DNA of 64,000 nucleotides from UBA5972 sp002430125 (GCA_937892915.1 CALBIC010000136.1:16512-80511); one strand, 5' to 3'. Numbered from the stretch's first letter, positions 49,428-58,542 are shown. Notes: a model not told the origin generated them from the sequence alone. Made by a program: numbers and translations.

Positions 49428-50503
49428 GCTTTGCCGGTGTCTTTCGCGCGCAAGCCCGCGCTTGTTCAGACCTTGGCTCTCCCTTTACTGCCCGCGTCCT
49501 GAATATCATCGCGGAAAATCTGACGCCGGGTCTGCCCGTTTTTGATCGCATATTAGCCTGGGAGGGCGACCCCACGCCTGCCGGACAATCCGTGCCGCTG
49601 CGTTTGGTCGGTGGCTTGCATGCGCTGGTTCTGAGCAAAGATGACACCGGTCTGATGGCGGCTTATCCGCCAAACCCCGACCCGTCAGATGCGGCCCTCA
49701 GTACAGCGATTTTGGCGGCGATAGCGACGCATGAAGCCATTCTCATGCGGTGGTTGGACAGCCCGCCGCAAACCAACGAGGTTGGGCGCAGTGCGGTGCT
49801 GATCGCCGTTGGTCAACTGTTGGCGGCGCGTTATGGCCTGCCGTTGCGACTGCTTGAGCTTGGCGCCAGCGCCGGGCTGAACCTGCAATGGGATCGCATG
49901 GCGTTGCTGGCTGGTGGTGAACACTTTGGCGATGCCGGTGCCGCTTTGACCCTAAGCCCGGATTGGTTCGGCCCATTGCCTCCACAGGCCGAGTTGAAGA
50001 TTTCAACCCGTGCAGGCGTTGACCTGAACCCGCTTGATCCGACGCGACCTGAAAACCATTTGCGTATGGTTTCCTATATCTGGCCCGATCAGGCCGAGCG
50101 TCTGCAGCGGATGCGTGCAGCACTGGCGATTGCCAATGCGCATCCGGCTAACGTTGATCAGGGCGATGCGGCACCGTGGATTGCCAACAAACTCGCCGTT
50201 CCTGTGCAGCAGCAAGTTACAGTAATTTACCATACAATCGCCTGGCAGTATTTTCCGAAATCGACCCAATCCGATGCCCGTGCCGCTATCGAAGCGGCTG
50301 GTGCAGCGGCCACACCGGATGCGCCGGTTGCCTGGCTGTCGATGGAAACTGACGGTCGGCCAGACGGTGCCGCGTTGCAATTGCGACTTTGGCCGAGCGA
50401 CGAAACATTGACCCTTGGGCGCGCGGATTTCCACGGGCGGTGGATCAAGTGGCACAACGTTCAGGCGACACCCGCGGAAGCACACAACTCCGGACAAACT
50501 TGA
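49424..50503 (+). CDS. DUF2332 family protein
   Basis: 359 residues, cytosolic. Recognised by FRAQARACSDLGSPFTARVLNIIAENL, AAILAAIATHEAILMRWLDSPPQTNEVGRSAVLIA, LLELGASAGLNLQWDRM, and HTIAWQYFP. The LELGASAGLNL block resembles a degenerate SAM-binding motif I, so a methyltransferase-like fold is possible; no activity is known for the family. It overlaps pth by 4 bases (ATGA) and precedes the serine hydrolase gene by 10 bases, suggesting one transcript. Confidence 0.87.
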   Translation: MSFAGVFRAQARACSDLGSPFTARVLNIIAENLTPGLPVFDRILAWEGDPTPAGQSVPLRLVGGLHALVLSKDDTGLMAAYPPNPDPSDAALSTAILAAIATHEAILMRWLDSPPQTNEVGRSAVLIAVGQLLAARYGLPLRLLELGASAGLNLQWDRMALLAGGEHFGDAGAALTLSPDWFGPLPPQAELKISTRAGVDLNPLDPTRPENHLRMVSYIWPDQAERLQRMRAALAIANAHPANVDQGDAAPWIANKLAVPVQQQVTVIYHTIAWQYFPKSTQSDARAAIEAAGAAATPDAPVAWLSMETDGRPDGAALQLRLWPSDETLTLGRADFHGRWIKWHNVQATPAEAHNSGQT

Positions 50504-50513
50504 GAGGCCGACA

Positions 50514-51719
50514 ATGGATGCCCTGAAAAACAGCCTTGTTACCGCCGCTGGCGGATTGTGGATCGTACTGTCGCTGGTTGTGACTTTCAGATGGTCGGCT
50601 CTGCGCCGTCTGATGCGGGTTAACTCGCTGTTTAGCGAAAGCCGGATCGTCGGCAATTTTTCCAACATGCGGGATATGTTTTTCCACCACGACATGAACG
50701 CGAAAACGGACGCGCCTTTTGAATTGCCGGTCGCACCTGCCGTAATGCCGGAAAGCTATTCCCTCCGCGGTACATCGCAAACCTTGGCCGACTGGAAAGC
50801 CGAACGTCGGGTAACCGCCCTTTTGGTGCTGAAGGACGGAAAAATCGCGTTTGAGGAATATTTGCAAGGCACCAAAACCACGGATTTGCGGATTTCATGG
50901 TCGATGGCAAAAAGTCTGTTATCGGCAACTTTTGGCATCGCTGTCTCCAATGGCCTGCTGCGCAGCCTTGACGATCAAGTCGTTGATTATGTGCCTTCGC
51001 TTAAAGGGTCAGCCTATGAGGGGGCAACTGTGCGCAACGTTTTACACATGGCCAGCGGGGTTGAATTCAACGAGGACTATCTGGATTTTCATTCTGATAT
51101 CAACCGGATGGGCCGGGTTTTGGCGCTTGGTGGATCAATGGATGATTTCGCGGCCAGCCTAAAAATCCGGGCTTGGGAACCCGGCAGTTTCCGTCGCTAT
51201 GTATCGATTGACACGCATGTTCTTGGGATGGTTTTGCGCAAAATCACCGGCGTTTCAGTCAGCGATTATATGACCGTACATCTGTTGCGCCCGATGGGGA
51301 TCGAGGCTGATCCCTATTATCTGACCGACGGTTTGGGCACAGATTTCGTGCTGGGCGGCCTTAACATGCGCACCCGCGACTATGCGCGGTTCGGGTTGTT
51401 ATATGCCAATAACGGTTATCTGAATGGCCGTCAGATCGTGCCAGCGGATTGGGTTGCACAATCCACCACGAACTCGGCCCCCGAAGCCGCGCCTGTGGTG
51501 TTGGACTATGACGCGACCCTTGGCTATGGCTTTCAATGGTGGTTGCACCCTGAGGCGACCGAGGGCGAGTTTTTTGCCCTCGGGATCTATGGTCAGATGA
51601 TCTATGTAAACCGGCCACTGAAGACCGTGATCGCTGTCAATCAGGCCGACCTGAAGTTTCGCGAAAATCTGGAACGCAATCTGACAGTGATGCGCAAAAT
51701 TGCGCAAACCCTTGCCTAG
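50514..51719 (+). CDS. Class C beta-lactamase-type serine hydrolase
   Basis: 401 residues from ATG 50514, following GAGAGG by 5 bases. An upstream in-frame ATG at 50415 lies inside the DUF2332 gene. One N-terminal hydrophobic segment (LVTAAGGLWIVLSLVVTF) anchors it to the membrane with the catalytic domain in the periplasm. SxxK motif is SMAKS, the second motif is YVSIDTHVLG, and the final KTG-like position is uncertain near LGIYGQMIYV. The family includes esterases, D-aminopeptidases and carboxypeptidases; antibiotic hydrolysis is not implied. Confidence 0.88.
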   Translation: MDALKNSLVTAAGGLWIVLSLVVTFRWSALRRLMRVNSLFSESRIVGNFSNMRDMFFHHDMNAKTDAPFELPVAPAVMPESYSLRGTSQTLADWKAERRVTALLVLKDGKIAFEEYLQGTKTTDLRISWSMAKSLLSATFGIAVSNGLLRSLDDQVVDYVPSLKGSAYEGATVRNVLHMASGVEFNEDYLDFHSDINRMGRVLALGGSMDDFAASLKIRAWEPGSFRRYVSIDTHVLGMVLRKITGVSVSDYMTVHLLRPMGIEADPYYLTDGLGTDFVLGGLNMRTRDYARFGLLYANNGYLNGRQIVPADWVAQSTTNSAPEAAPVVLDYDATLGYGFQWWLHPEATEGEFFALGIYGQMIYVNRPLKTVIAVNQADLKFRENLERNLTVMRKIAQTLA

Positions 51720-51734
51720 CGTTACGCGCCGCCC

Positions 51735-52064
51735 TTAATCCTTGCGGAAGAATTTTTTCTCGCGCGGCTTGCCATCCCAACCGGGCTTGCCTTTGGGCTT
51801 GTCGTCAAACCGTTTCGGGGCACTGTCACGGTCACCACGGTTGCTGTCACGATCACGGTCGCCACCATAAGGCCGGGGACGGCTGTTACGGTCTTCTTCG
51901 CGATGTTCCCATTTTTTCAACAGAACCTTGCTGAAACTATCGCGCCCGATTAGCCCTTCATGGCACCACAGGCAGGCGATCTGATCGCCATCGACAGCTT
52001 CAACGGCCATTCGCATGGATCCAGCAGTCAAGACAACAATGTCGCCGACAACAAATTCTGACAT
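51735..52064 (-). CDS. YodC-like (DUF2158) protein with charged tail
   Basis: 109 residues from ATG 52064. The 55-residue N-terminal part (MSEFVVGDIVVLTAGSMRMAVEAV, CLWCHEG) matches small YodC-like proteins. The rest is a low-complexity basic and acidic tail (EDRNSRPRPYGGDRDRDSNR, ending REKKFFRKD), suggesting binding of nucleic acid. The tail is unusual for the family and probably a local addition. Function unknown. Confidence 0.75.
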   Translation of the reverse strand: MSEFVVGDIVVLTAGSMRMAVEAVDGDQIACLWCHEGLIGRDSFSKVLLKKWEHREEDRNSRPRPYGGDRDRDSNRGDRDSAPKRFDDKPKGKPGWDGKPREKKFFRKD

Positions 52065-52138
52065 AGCAAGACCTACCTTTTCAACCTGGTTCAAGACGAC
52101 GTCCTATAGAGCGGTTGCCGGCCCTTTGAAAGGCCTAT

Positions 52139-52690
52139 TTACGCCTTCTTGCGCAGTGCTTCGGCTTGGCGTTTAGCGGCGGCCTTGCCGTTTTGCACAT
52201 CGACAATCGAAACATCCGCCATAAGTTCATCCACAAACAGGCCCAGCAATTGATACCGACCGGATACGCCTGCCTTGCGGTAAATTGCGTTACTCTGGGC
52301 TTTGACCGTGCCCTCGCTGGTCGAACGCAGCGCCGCAATTTCCTGTGTCGACATGCCTTTGATCGCAAACCAAGCGACATCGCGCTCGGCAGGGGTCAGT
52401 GCCCACTGATCAAAGTTTTCGTCCAAAAGTTCGGCAAATGCGCCTGATGCGGCGCGCAATTGCCCTTCGATCCTATTGGTTTTGGCCTGTGATCTGAACA
52501 AAGCAACCGCGCCTAAAACGGTACCCAAAGACAACCCGACAGCCGCGCCGATTTCAAGCAACTCGCGGAATTGCCAATCTATCGGGCGCATGCGAAGGCC
52601 AAGAACGCTGATAACAATATCCGAAATGAAAAATAGCGCACAGACAAACTGCAATGCAAAAATCAGCCGTAAGACATATCTATTTGTCAT
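52139..52690 (-). CDS. Membrane-anchored LuxR-type transcriptional regulator
   Basis: 183 residues. Two N-terminal helices (LRLIFALQFVCALFFISDIVISVLG and FRELLEIGAAVGLSLGTVLGAVALF) are followed by a coiled linker and a C-terminal LuxR-type helix-turn-helix: LTPAERDVAWFAIKGMSTQEIAAL, then STSEGTVKAQSNAIYRKAGVSGRYQLLGLFVDEL. A DNA-binding domain tethered directly to the membrane without a receiver domain is less common. Its targets are unknown; the two neighbouring exported proteins are candidates. Confidence 0.85.
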   Translation of the reverse strand: MTNRYVLRLIFALQFVCALFFISDIVISVLGLRMRPIDWQFRELLEIGAAVGLSLGTVLGAVALFRSQAKTNRIEGQLRAASGAFAELLDENFDQWALTPAERDVAWFAIKGMSTQEIAALRSTSEGTVKAQSNAIYRKAGVSGRYQLLGLFVDELMADVSIVDVQNGKAAAKRQAEALRKKA

Positions 52691-52726
52691 GCTGCATCCC
52701 AGTATGACCGGGAGGGGATTAGATCA

Positions 52727-53221
52727 TCAAATGTAGTCAATTTTGTAGGCCTGAAAGTGAACATCGCCGGCAAGGCCAGCTGTCAGATACTCAAATTGCT
52801 GCCCTTGAAGTGCGGCTTCCCCGCCGCCGCTGCCGGAATCGCCACCTTCACCTTCACCGCCACCGTCACCTTCACCGCCACCGCTGCCGCCACCCTCGCC
52901 GCTGCTTGACGTACCGCTACCGGTGTCTTGCGAACCACTGTTTGGATTGGTCAGCCCCTGCGCATTTGCAGCACCATCAATCGATTCAGAATAATCCCGC
53001 AGGATTTCTCCGGTTTTTGTGCTAAAAATCAGTTCCCGGCTGTAAGACTTACTCGATGCCGTAATTCGGGTGCGGCCCAGCCATGTTTTGGTCACCGTCA
53101 AATTAGAGAACCCCTGCGCCTTCAACTGCGCAATATACCGATCCTTAAAGGAGTCAGCCCAAACTGGCGACATCACCAAAGTGATCGCGGTGCACATAGC
53201 CAGAAAGTTTCTGCGCTGCAT
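52727..53221 (-). CDS. Exported PepSY-like protein with glycine-rich C-terminal region
   Basis: 164 residues. N-terminal signal with twin Arg (MQRRNFLAMCTAITLVMSPVWA), a folded part of about 75 residues with PepSY-like text (DRYIAQLKAQGFSNLTVTKT, ELIFSTKTGEILRDYSES), then a Gly/Ser/Glu-rich stretch of about 35 residues, and a short C-terminal block (FEYLTAGLAGDVHF). The C-terminal block resembles the ending of the next gene's protein. No function can be assigned. It lies 36 bases upstream of the LuxR-type gene on the same strand, with respect to transcription. Confidence 0.75.
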   Translation of the reverse strand: MQRRNFLAMCTAITLVMSPVWADSFKDRYIAQLKAQGFSNLTVTKTWLGRTRITASSKSYSRELIFSTKTGEILRDYSESIDGAANAQGLTNPNSGSQDTGSGTSSSGEGGGSGGGEGDGGGEGEGGDSGSGGGEAALQGQQFEYLTAGLAGDVHFQAYKIDYI

Positions 53222-53338
53222 TTTTCAGCCCTTAACAGGTTCCATGGCGTGACGACTCGGCGCCGATTTTCGCAGTTAGTATAAGTAGACTCAAGCCCCA
53301 GCGAATGGCGGACCACCCGCCGGGGCTACTGGTTGACC

Positions 53339-53764
53339 CTAACCGAATTTGATATCCGCGCCTAAACCGGCTGTCGTATAAGTTGACGGGGCCATTTCAA
53401 GGGATGAACTGTCGCCGCCGCCTGAACCGCCACCGCCAGCACCGCCGCCGCCACTACCTGCGCCATCACCACCGCTGCCTGCACCGTCGCCACCGGTACC
53501 GGAATTGCCGGATGTTCCCGTGGTTGTCCCGCTTCTTATGACTGGGGTAGTGGTTGTGGCTTGTCCAACCTGCCAAACTGTCTGGGTATCGCCATCATCG
53601 CCAAGCGTTGTCAAACTTGCCAAGCCCCGAGGTAACGCGGGTGCAATTGACTGTGCGTCGATGACGGTATTACCTGTATTCGCGTCAAAACCGGCCAATG
53701 CAGCCGTAGATGCGCCACCTGTTATTACAACAGCCAAGGCGAGTGTGGAAAATGGAACTTTCAT
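53339..53764 (-). CDS. Exported glycine-rich protein of unknown function
   Basis: 141 residues from ATG 53764, giving a clean signal peptide (MKVPFSTLALAVVITGGAST ending ALAG); the longer frame upstream to 53968 overlaps trpB and is rejected. A mature region of about 60 residues is followed by a Gly/Ser/Ala-rich stretch of about 35 residues (GTGGDGAGSGGDGAGSGGGG) and a C-terminal block (YTTAGLGADIKFG). The Y-x-TAGL-x-x-D-x-x-F pattern also ends the neighbouring PepSY-like protein. Function unknown; probably cell-envelope or secreted. Confidence 0.7.
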   Translation of the reverse strand: MKVPFSTLALAVVITGGASTAALAGFDANTGNTVIDAQSIAPALPRGLASLTTLGDDGDTQTVWQVGQATTTTPVIRSGTTTGTSGNSGTGGDGAGSGGDGAGSGGGGAGGGGSGGGDSSSLEMAPSTYTTAGLGADIKFG

Positions 53765-53897
53765 AAACTGTCTCCTGATTTGATACGATGATCGCACCGT
53801 TACAAGAACAGAAAACACGACCCTTACTGTCGTGAAAATTGACATAAAGGTTATACTGCGCGCAATAAACTCAGGGTCAATGCCCATAAACCTTAGT

Positions 53898-55130
53898 TTA
53901 TGCGCCGGTATTAATGGTGACACCCAGAGCTTTTGCCACGGTAAATATGTCTTTGTCGCCGCGTCCACACATATTCATCACGATAATATGGTCTTTCGGC
54001 AGATCCCCGGCGATTTTCGCGACATGCGCCAAGGCATGACAGGGTTCAAGGGCCGGAATGATTCCTTCGGCTTCGCAGCTTAACTTGAAAGCAGCCAGCG
54101 CTTCGACATCGGTGATTGAGACGTATTCGGCGCGACCAACATCATGCAACCAGCTGTGTTCGGGGCCAATACCCGGATAGTCCAGCCCCGCTGAGATCGA
54201 GAAACCTTCAAGGATCTGGCCGTCATCATCCTGCAAAAGATAGGTCCGGTTGCCATGCAGCACGCCGGGACGCCCCCCGGTTAATGACGCGCAATGCTCC
54301 ATCTTAGCGTTAACGCCTTTGCCGCCCGCCTCGACGCCGATCAGTCTGACGTCTTTGTCGTCCAGAAACGGATAGAACAGGCCCATCGCGTTGGAACCGC
54401 CACCGATGGCTGCCACCAGAATATCGGGCAAACGCCCTTCGCGTTCCATCATCTGTTCGCGGACTTCCTTGCCGATGATCGACTGGAAATCGCGTACCAT
54501 TGCCGGATAAGGATGTGGGCCAGCGACTGTGCCGATGCAATAAAAGGTGTTATCTACGTTTGTTACCCAGTCGCGCAGCGCATCATTCATCGCGTCTTTC
54601 AAGGTGCCGCGGCCGGATGTTACCGGCACTACCTTGGCCCCTAGCAGGCGCATTCTGAATACGTTGGGCGCTTGGCGTTCAACGTCATGGGCACCCATGT
54701 AGACGATGCATTCAAGCCCAAAACGCGCACAAACGGTGGCGGCAGCCACGCCGTGCTGCCCGGCACCGGTTTCCGCAATAATCCGCGTCTTGCCCATGCG
54801 CCGCGCCAGCAGAATCTGGCCAAGCACGTTGTTGATCTTATGCGCGCCCGTATGGTTCAGCTCGTCGCGCTTCATATAGACTTTGGCGCCGCCGAATTTT
54901 TCAGTCAGCCGTTCAGCGTGGTAAAGCGGGCTGGGGCGACCTACGTAATGTTTCCACAGGTCATCCATCTCGGCCCAGAATATCGGATCGGTTTTGGCCT
55001 TTTCATATTCCGCTTCAAGATCAAGGATCAGTGGCATCAGGGTTTCAGACACAAACCGCCCGCCAAACTGGCCAAAACGGCCGCGTTCATCCGGGCCACC
55101 CATGAAGCTGTTGAAAAGGTCGTTCGGCAT
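53898..55130 (-). CDS. trpB: Tryptophan synthase beta subunit
   Basis: A 410-residue PLP enzyme. Pyridoxal Lys98 is in LNHTGAHKINN; glycine-rich phosphate loop is AAIGGGSNAMGLFYPF; AETGAGQHGVAAATVCARFG is the alpha-contact block. Joins indole to serine. One base after trpF, with ribosome site GGAGAG in the intergenic boundary, so translated together. trpA lies 7 kb away. Confidence 0.96.
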   Translation of the reverse strand: MPNDLFNSFMGGPDERGRFGQFGGRFVSETLMPLILDLEAEYEKAKTDPIFWAEMDDLWKHYVGRPSPLYHAERLTEKFGGAKVYMKRDELNHTGAHKINNVLGQILLARRMGKTRIIAETGAGQHGVAAATVCARFGLECIVYMGAHDVERQAPNVFRMRLLGAKVVPVTSGRGTLKDAMNDALRDWVTNVDNTFYCIGTVAGPHPYPAMVRDFQSIIGKEVREQMMEREGRLPDILVAAIGGGSNAMGLFYPFLDDKDVRLIGVEAGGKGVNAKMEHCASLTGGRPGVLHGNRTYLLQDDDGQILEGFSISAGLDYPGIGPEHSWLHDVGRAEYVSITDVEALAAFKLSCEAEGIIPALEPCHALAHVAKIAGDLPKDHIIVMNMCGRGDKDIFTVAKALGVTINTGA

Positions 55131-55131
55131 C

Positions 55132-55767
55132 TTACTCTCCTTGTGCGGCTGCTAAAAACGCCGCGATCTTGTCTTTATCTTTCATCCCCGGCGCGCTTTC
55201 AACGCCCGACGAAACATCCACCTGTTTGGCCCGGGTCAGACGTATGGCCTCGGCCACGTTTTCCGGTGTCAGCCCGCCTGCCAGCATCCACGGCACGGCC
55301 CAACGCCGGTTGGCGATCAGCCGCCAATCAAAGGCCAAGCCGTTGCCCCCCGGAAGCACCGCCTCTCTAGGGGGCTTTGCGTCGCAAAGCAACTGGTCGG
55401 CAACGCGCGCATAATCATCCAAAAGCGGCAGGTCGCTTTCATCGGCAACGCCCACAGCTTTCATTACCGGCAGGCGATATTTCTGCCGGATTGCAGCGAC
55501 TCTATCCGGGCTTTCGTGGCCATGCAGTTGCAACATATCGACCGGCAGGGTGCCGACGATTTCGTCCAGCAGCGCGTCCGTTGGATCGACGGTCAAGATC
55601 ACTTTGCACAGACCGTCAGGGACTCCCAGCATCAAAGCTTTGGCCATTTCAATCGAAACACTGCGAGGTGATTTCGGGAACAGGACAAAGCCCAGATACC
55701 GCGCGCCGCCTTTCGCTGCGGCAGCGACATGCTGTGCTTCGGACAACCCGCAGATTTTCGTCAGCAT
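55132..55767 (-). CDS. trpF: Phosphoribosylanthranilate isomerase
   Basis: A 211-residue (beta/alpha)8 enzyme. Catalytic Cys is in KICGLSEAQHVAAAAKGGARYLGFVLFPKSPRSV; VDMLQLHGHESPDRVAAIRQ, the catalytic Asp region near LCDAKPP, and VDVSSGVESAPGMKDKDKI complete the family. It converts phosphoribosylanthranilate to the carboxyphenylamino deoxyribulose phosphate. Coupled to trpB. Confidence 0.95.
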   Translation of the reverse strand: MLTKICGLSEAQHVAAAAKGGARYLGFVLFPKSPRSVSIEMAKALMLGVPDGLCKVILTVDPTDALLDEIVGTLPVDMLQLHGHESPDRVAAIRQKYRLPVMKAVGVADESDLPLLDDYARVADQLLCDAKPPREAVLPGGNGLAFDWRLIANRRWAVPWMLAGGLTPENVAEAIRLTRAKQVDVSSGVESAPGMKDKDKIAAFLAAAQGE

Positions 55768-55791
55768 CAGACGAACCTGCTGCCCAAGGGC

Positions 55792-56133
55792 CTATTCCAA
55801 AAGGGCCAGTACATCGTCTTTACCTTCGCCGGTCTTGTCACGCAGGCCCTGAACCTCGCGCTCAAGCCGGTTAACTTGGCGCTTGCGTCGGCCCGCATCG
55901 GCGCGGTGTTTGTATTCACGGAAGTATTCCCAGACAAACCCGATCAGCAGACCAACGATAATGCTGGCAAAGATCACCAGAAACAGCGGCAAGGTGATTT
56001 CATTGGCGAACGGTATCAAGCCAGACAGATCGTCGGGCACTGCATGCAGTGTAACCGCTTGTCGGTTCGCCAGCGCAACAGTCACAAGGACCAAGCCGAC
56101 AGCGGCCAGAAAAAAGTATCTGATATATCGCAT
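55792..56133 (-). CDS. lapA: LapA-family (DUF1049) inner-membrane protein
   Basis: 113 residues with two helices (YFFLAAVGLVLVTVALANR and LPLFLVIFASIIVGLLIGFVWEYF) and a basic coiled C-terminal tail (REYKHRADAGRRKRQVNRLEREV). Similar to LapA, part of a lipopolysaccharide assembly quality-control pair with LapB in enteric bacteria. LapB is not nearby. It sits between ihfB and trpF on the same strand, a common alphaproteobacterial order. Confidence 0.85.
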   Translation of the reverse strand: MRYIRYFFLAAVGLVLVTVALANRQAVTLHAVPDDLSGLIPFANEITLPLFLVIFASIIVGLLIGFVWEYFREYKHRADAGRRKRQVNRLEREVQGLRDKTGEGKDDVLALLE

Positions 56134-56158
56134 CGTGGCCTCTTTGACGGGCTGCGGG

Positions 56159-56440
56159 TCAGCCGCCGTTCAGACGGTCCCTCAGCAGTTTGCCGGTCTT
56201 AAAGAACGGCACATGCTTTTGTTCAACCGACACAGATTCACCTGTGCGCGGGTTTCGCCCGGTTCTGGCATCCCGCTTCTTGACGGAAAATGCGCCAAAG
56301 CCGCGCAGTTCAACGCGATTGCCATCGGCCATGGCCTGAATAATCTCGTCGAAAATTGTGCCGACAATACGCTCCACATCACGCTGATACAAATGCGGGT
56401 TTTCGTCCGCGATTTTTTGGACCAATTCCGAACGGATCAT
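56159..56440 (-). CDS. ihfB: Integration host factor beta subunit
   Basis: A 93-residue histone-like protein. MIRSELVQKIADENPHLYQRDVERIV opens it, and the DNA-binding arm contains GRNPRTGESV, with ELRGFGAFSVKKRDAR before it. Binds and bends DNA as heterodimer with IhfA. Downstream of rpsA as in most proteobacteria, with about 300 bases between. Confidence 0.95.
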   Translation of the reverse strand: MIRSELVQKIADENPHLYQRDVERIVGTIFDEIIQAMADGNRVELRGFGAFSVKKRDARTGRNPRTGESVSVEQKHVPFFKTGKLLRDRLNGG

Positions 56441-56741
56441 AGATGGGCCTCCCAGGCAGATAAATCATGCTTTGCGCACGCTTTTTTTCAGAGCACTACG
56501 AGGCATATTGGCAGAATTATTACAGTCATGGAATAGATGCGGGCCTGTATTTTCCGCCTAAGGTGCTGTTTGTTGTGTAATTTTTAGGCGAAAGCGTGAA
56601 CTATCGCCGCCTAAATCGGAATATTGGCGCGTGGCGGTGCCTGCAAAGTTCGTTGGAAAAAGGTGATTCGCTGTGTCCGAAAGAAGAACGGCCCCACGAT
56701 GGGGGCCGTCTCAATATTCAACTTAAAGCTGAAAAGCAGCC
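56441..56741. other. Intergenic region between rpsA and ihfB
   Basis: About 300 bases without a gene. It contains the rpsA terminator at 56688-56709. The rest, closer to ihfB, presumably has the ihfB promoter; TTATTACAGTCATGGAATAG-like A/T-rich text lies near 56515-56535. No repeat or conserved RNA was recognised. Confidence 0.5.
56688..56709 (-). terminator. Intrinsic terminator of rpsA
   Basis: A perfect 8-bp stem (ACGGCCCC with GGGGCCGT) with a 6-base loop and a T/C-rich tail on the reverse strand (TTCTTCTTTC). It lies 33 bases after the rpsA stop. Confidence 0.82.
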
Positions 56742-58427
56742 TTATTGGCCGTCTTGGCTTTTTAATGCAGCGCCAAGGATATCGCCCAAAGAGGCTCCGG
56801 AATCCGAGGATCCGTACTGTTCCACGGCCTCTTTTTCTTCGGCGATTTCGCGTGCCTTGATCGACAGACCCAAACGGCGGGTCGATTTGTCGATGTTGGT
56901 AACGCGGGCATCAACGTGATCCCCAACCGAGAAACGCTCGGGGCGCTGTTCGGCACGGTCACGGCTGAGGTCGGACCGGCGGATGAAGCTTTTCATCCCT
57001 TCGTGTTCGACTTCAATGCCACCATCTTCGATCTTGGTGATTGTCACAGTAACAACAGCGCCACGCTTCACACCAGCGGTTGCGTCGGCAAAAGGATCGC
57101 CTGCAATCGCCTTGATCGACAACGAGATACGTTCCTTGTCGGTGTCGACGTCTGTCACAATCGCACGGACCATGTCGCCTTTGCGATAATCTTCCATGGC
57201 TTCTTCACCGGAACGGTTCCAATCGAGATCCGACAAGTGAACCATACCGTCGATATCGCCTTCAAGACCGACGAACAGACCAAACTCGGTGATGTTCTTA
57301 ACTTCGCCTTCGACTTCAGTGCCAACCAGGAAGGTCTTCTCAAAGTTCTCCCACGGATTCCCTTGGGTCTGCTTCAGACCCAGAGAAACCCGACGTTTCG
57401 CGCTGTCGATTTCCAGGATCATCACTTCAACTTCTTGGCTGGTTGAAACGATTTTGCCAGGGTGGACGTTTTTCTTGGTCCAGGACATTTCGGAAACGTG
57501 AACCAGACCTTCAACGCCCGGCTCCAGTTCTACAAATGCGCCGTAATCGGTGATGTTGGTCACACGGCCCATATGCACAGATTCCAGCGGGAATTTCGCT
57601 TCGACCAATGTCCACGGATCATCCTCAAGCTGCTTCATGCCAAGGCTGATACGATGGGTTTCCTTGTTGATCTTGACGATCTGAACCTTGATGGTTTCGC
57701 CGATTGTCAGGATTTCCGAAGGATGGTTCACGCGGCGCCATGCCATGTCTGTGACGTGCAACAACCCGTCAACACCGCCCAGATCAACGAACGCACCGTA
57801 TTCGGTGATGTTCTTGACCACACCGTCAACAGTGTCACCTTCGTTCAGCTTGCCAACGATTTCGGCGCGCTGTTCGGCACGGCTTTCTTCAAGGATCGCA
57901 CGACGCGACACAACGATGTTGCCCCGGCGACGGTCCATTTTCAAAATGATGAACGGCTGCGGCATACCCATCAATGGTCCGGCATCGCGAACTGGGCGCA
58001 CGTCAACTTGTGACCCCGGCAGGAACGCAACTGCGCCGCCAAGATCAACAGTAAACCCGCCCTTAACGCGGCCAAAGATAGCACCCTCGACGCGCTCTTC
58101 TTTTTCGGCAGCTTTTTCCAGACGATCCCAGGCTTCTTCACGACGGGCTTTGTCGCGGCTAACCACAGCTTCGCCTTTAGAGTTTTCGACCCGCTCAAGG
58201 AACACTTCTACAGTGTCACCAATCTTGATTTCAGGGGCGTGGCCGGGGGCTGCAAATTCTTTCAGGTCGACGCGGCCTTCCATTTTATAGCCGATGTCGA
58301 TGATGGCTTGTCCGGCTTCGATGGCCAGTACGATGCCTTTGACGACAGATCCCTCGTCGGGGGTTTCAAGTTCAAAGCTTTCGTTCAGAAGGGCTTCGAA
58401 TTCTTCCATTGATACGGATTGAGACAT
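56742..58427 (-). CDS. rpsA: 30S ribosomal protein S1
   Basis: 561 residues with six S1 RNA-binding repeats. Characteristic repeat texts are GVVKNITEYGAFVDLGGVDGLLHVTDMAW, GRVTNITDYGAFVELEPGVEGLVHVSEMSW and GEVKNITEFGLFVGLEGDIDGMVHLSDLDW. The N-terminal first repeat begins VVKGIVLAIEAGQAIIDIGYKMEG. Typical alphaproteobacterial length. Upstream is cmk, as usual. Abundant translation factor for mRNA recruitment. Confidence 0.97.
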   Translation of the reverse strand: MSQSVSMEEFEALLNESFELETPDEGSVVKGIVLAIEAGQAIIDIGYKMEGRVDLKEFAAPGHAPEIKIGDTVEVFLERVENSKGEAVVSRDKARREEAWDRLEKAAEKEERVEGAIFGRVKGGFTVDLGGAVAFLPGSQVDVRPVRDAGPLMGMPQPFIILKMDRRRGNIVVSRRAILEESRAEQRAEIVGKLNEGDTVDGVVKNITEYGAFVDLGGVDGLLHVTDMAWRRVNHPSEILTIGETIKVQIVKINKETHRISLGMKQLEDDPWTLVEAKFPLESVHMGRVTNITDYGAFVELEPGVEGLVHVSEMSWTKKNVHPGKIVSTSQEVEVMILEIDSAKRRVSLGLKQTQGNPWENFEKTFLVGTEVEGEVKNITEFGLFVGLEGDIDGMVHLSDLDWNRSGEEAMEDYRKGDMVRAIVTDVDTDKERISLSIKAIAGDPFADATAGVKRGAVVTVTITKIEDGGIEVEHEGMKSFIRRSDLSRDRAEQRPERFSVGDHVDARVTNIDKSTRRLGLSIKAREIAEEKEAVEQYGSSDSGASLGDILGAALKSQDGQ

Positions 58428-58542
58428 ATAGTTAAGGTTCCTTTACAGTATTTTGCGGGCCATGCGGTTGTCTCCGCAGGTCTTTCAGACGGTTAAGTCA
58501 AAGGCGGCAACCAGAACTGACGAGGGCCGGTTAATCCCGACC

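Noticed and set aside
53765..53968. N-terminal extension of the Gly-rich exported protein
   Set aside because: It overlaps trpB and would hide the signal peptide that starts at 53764.
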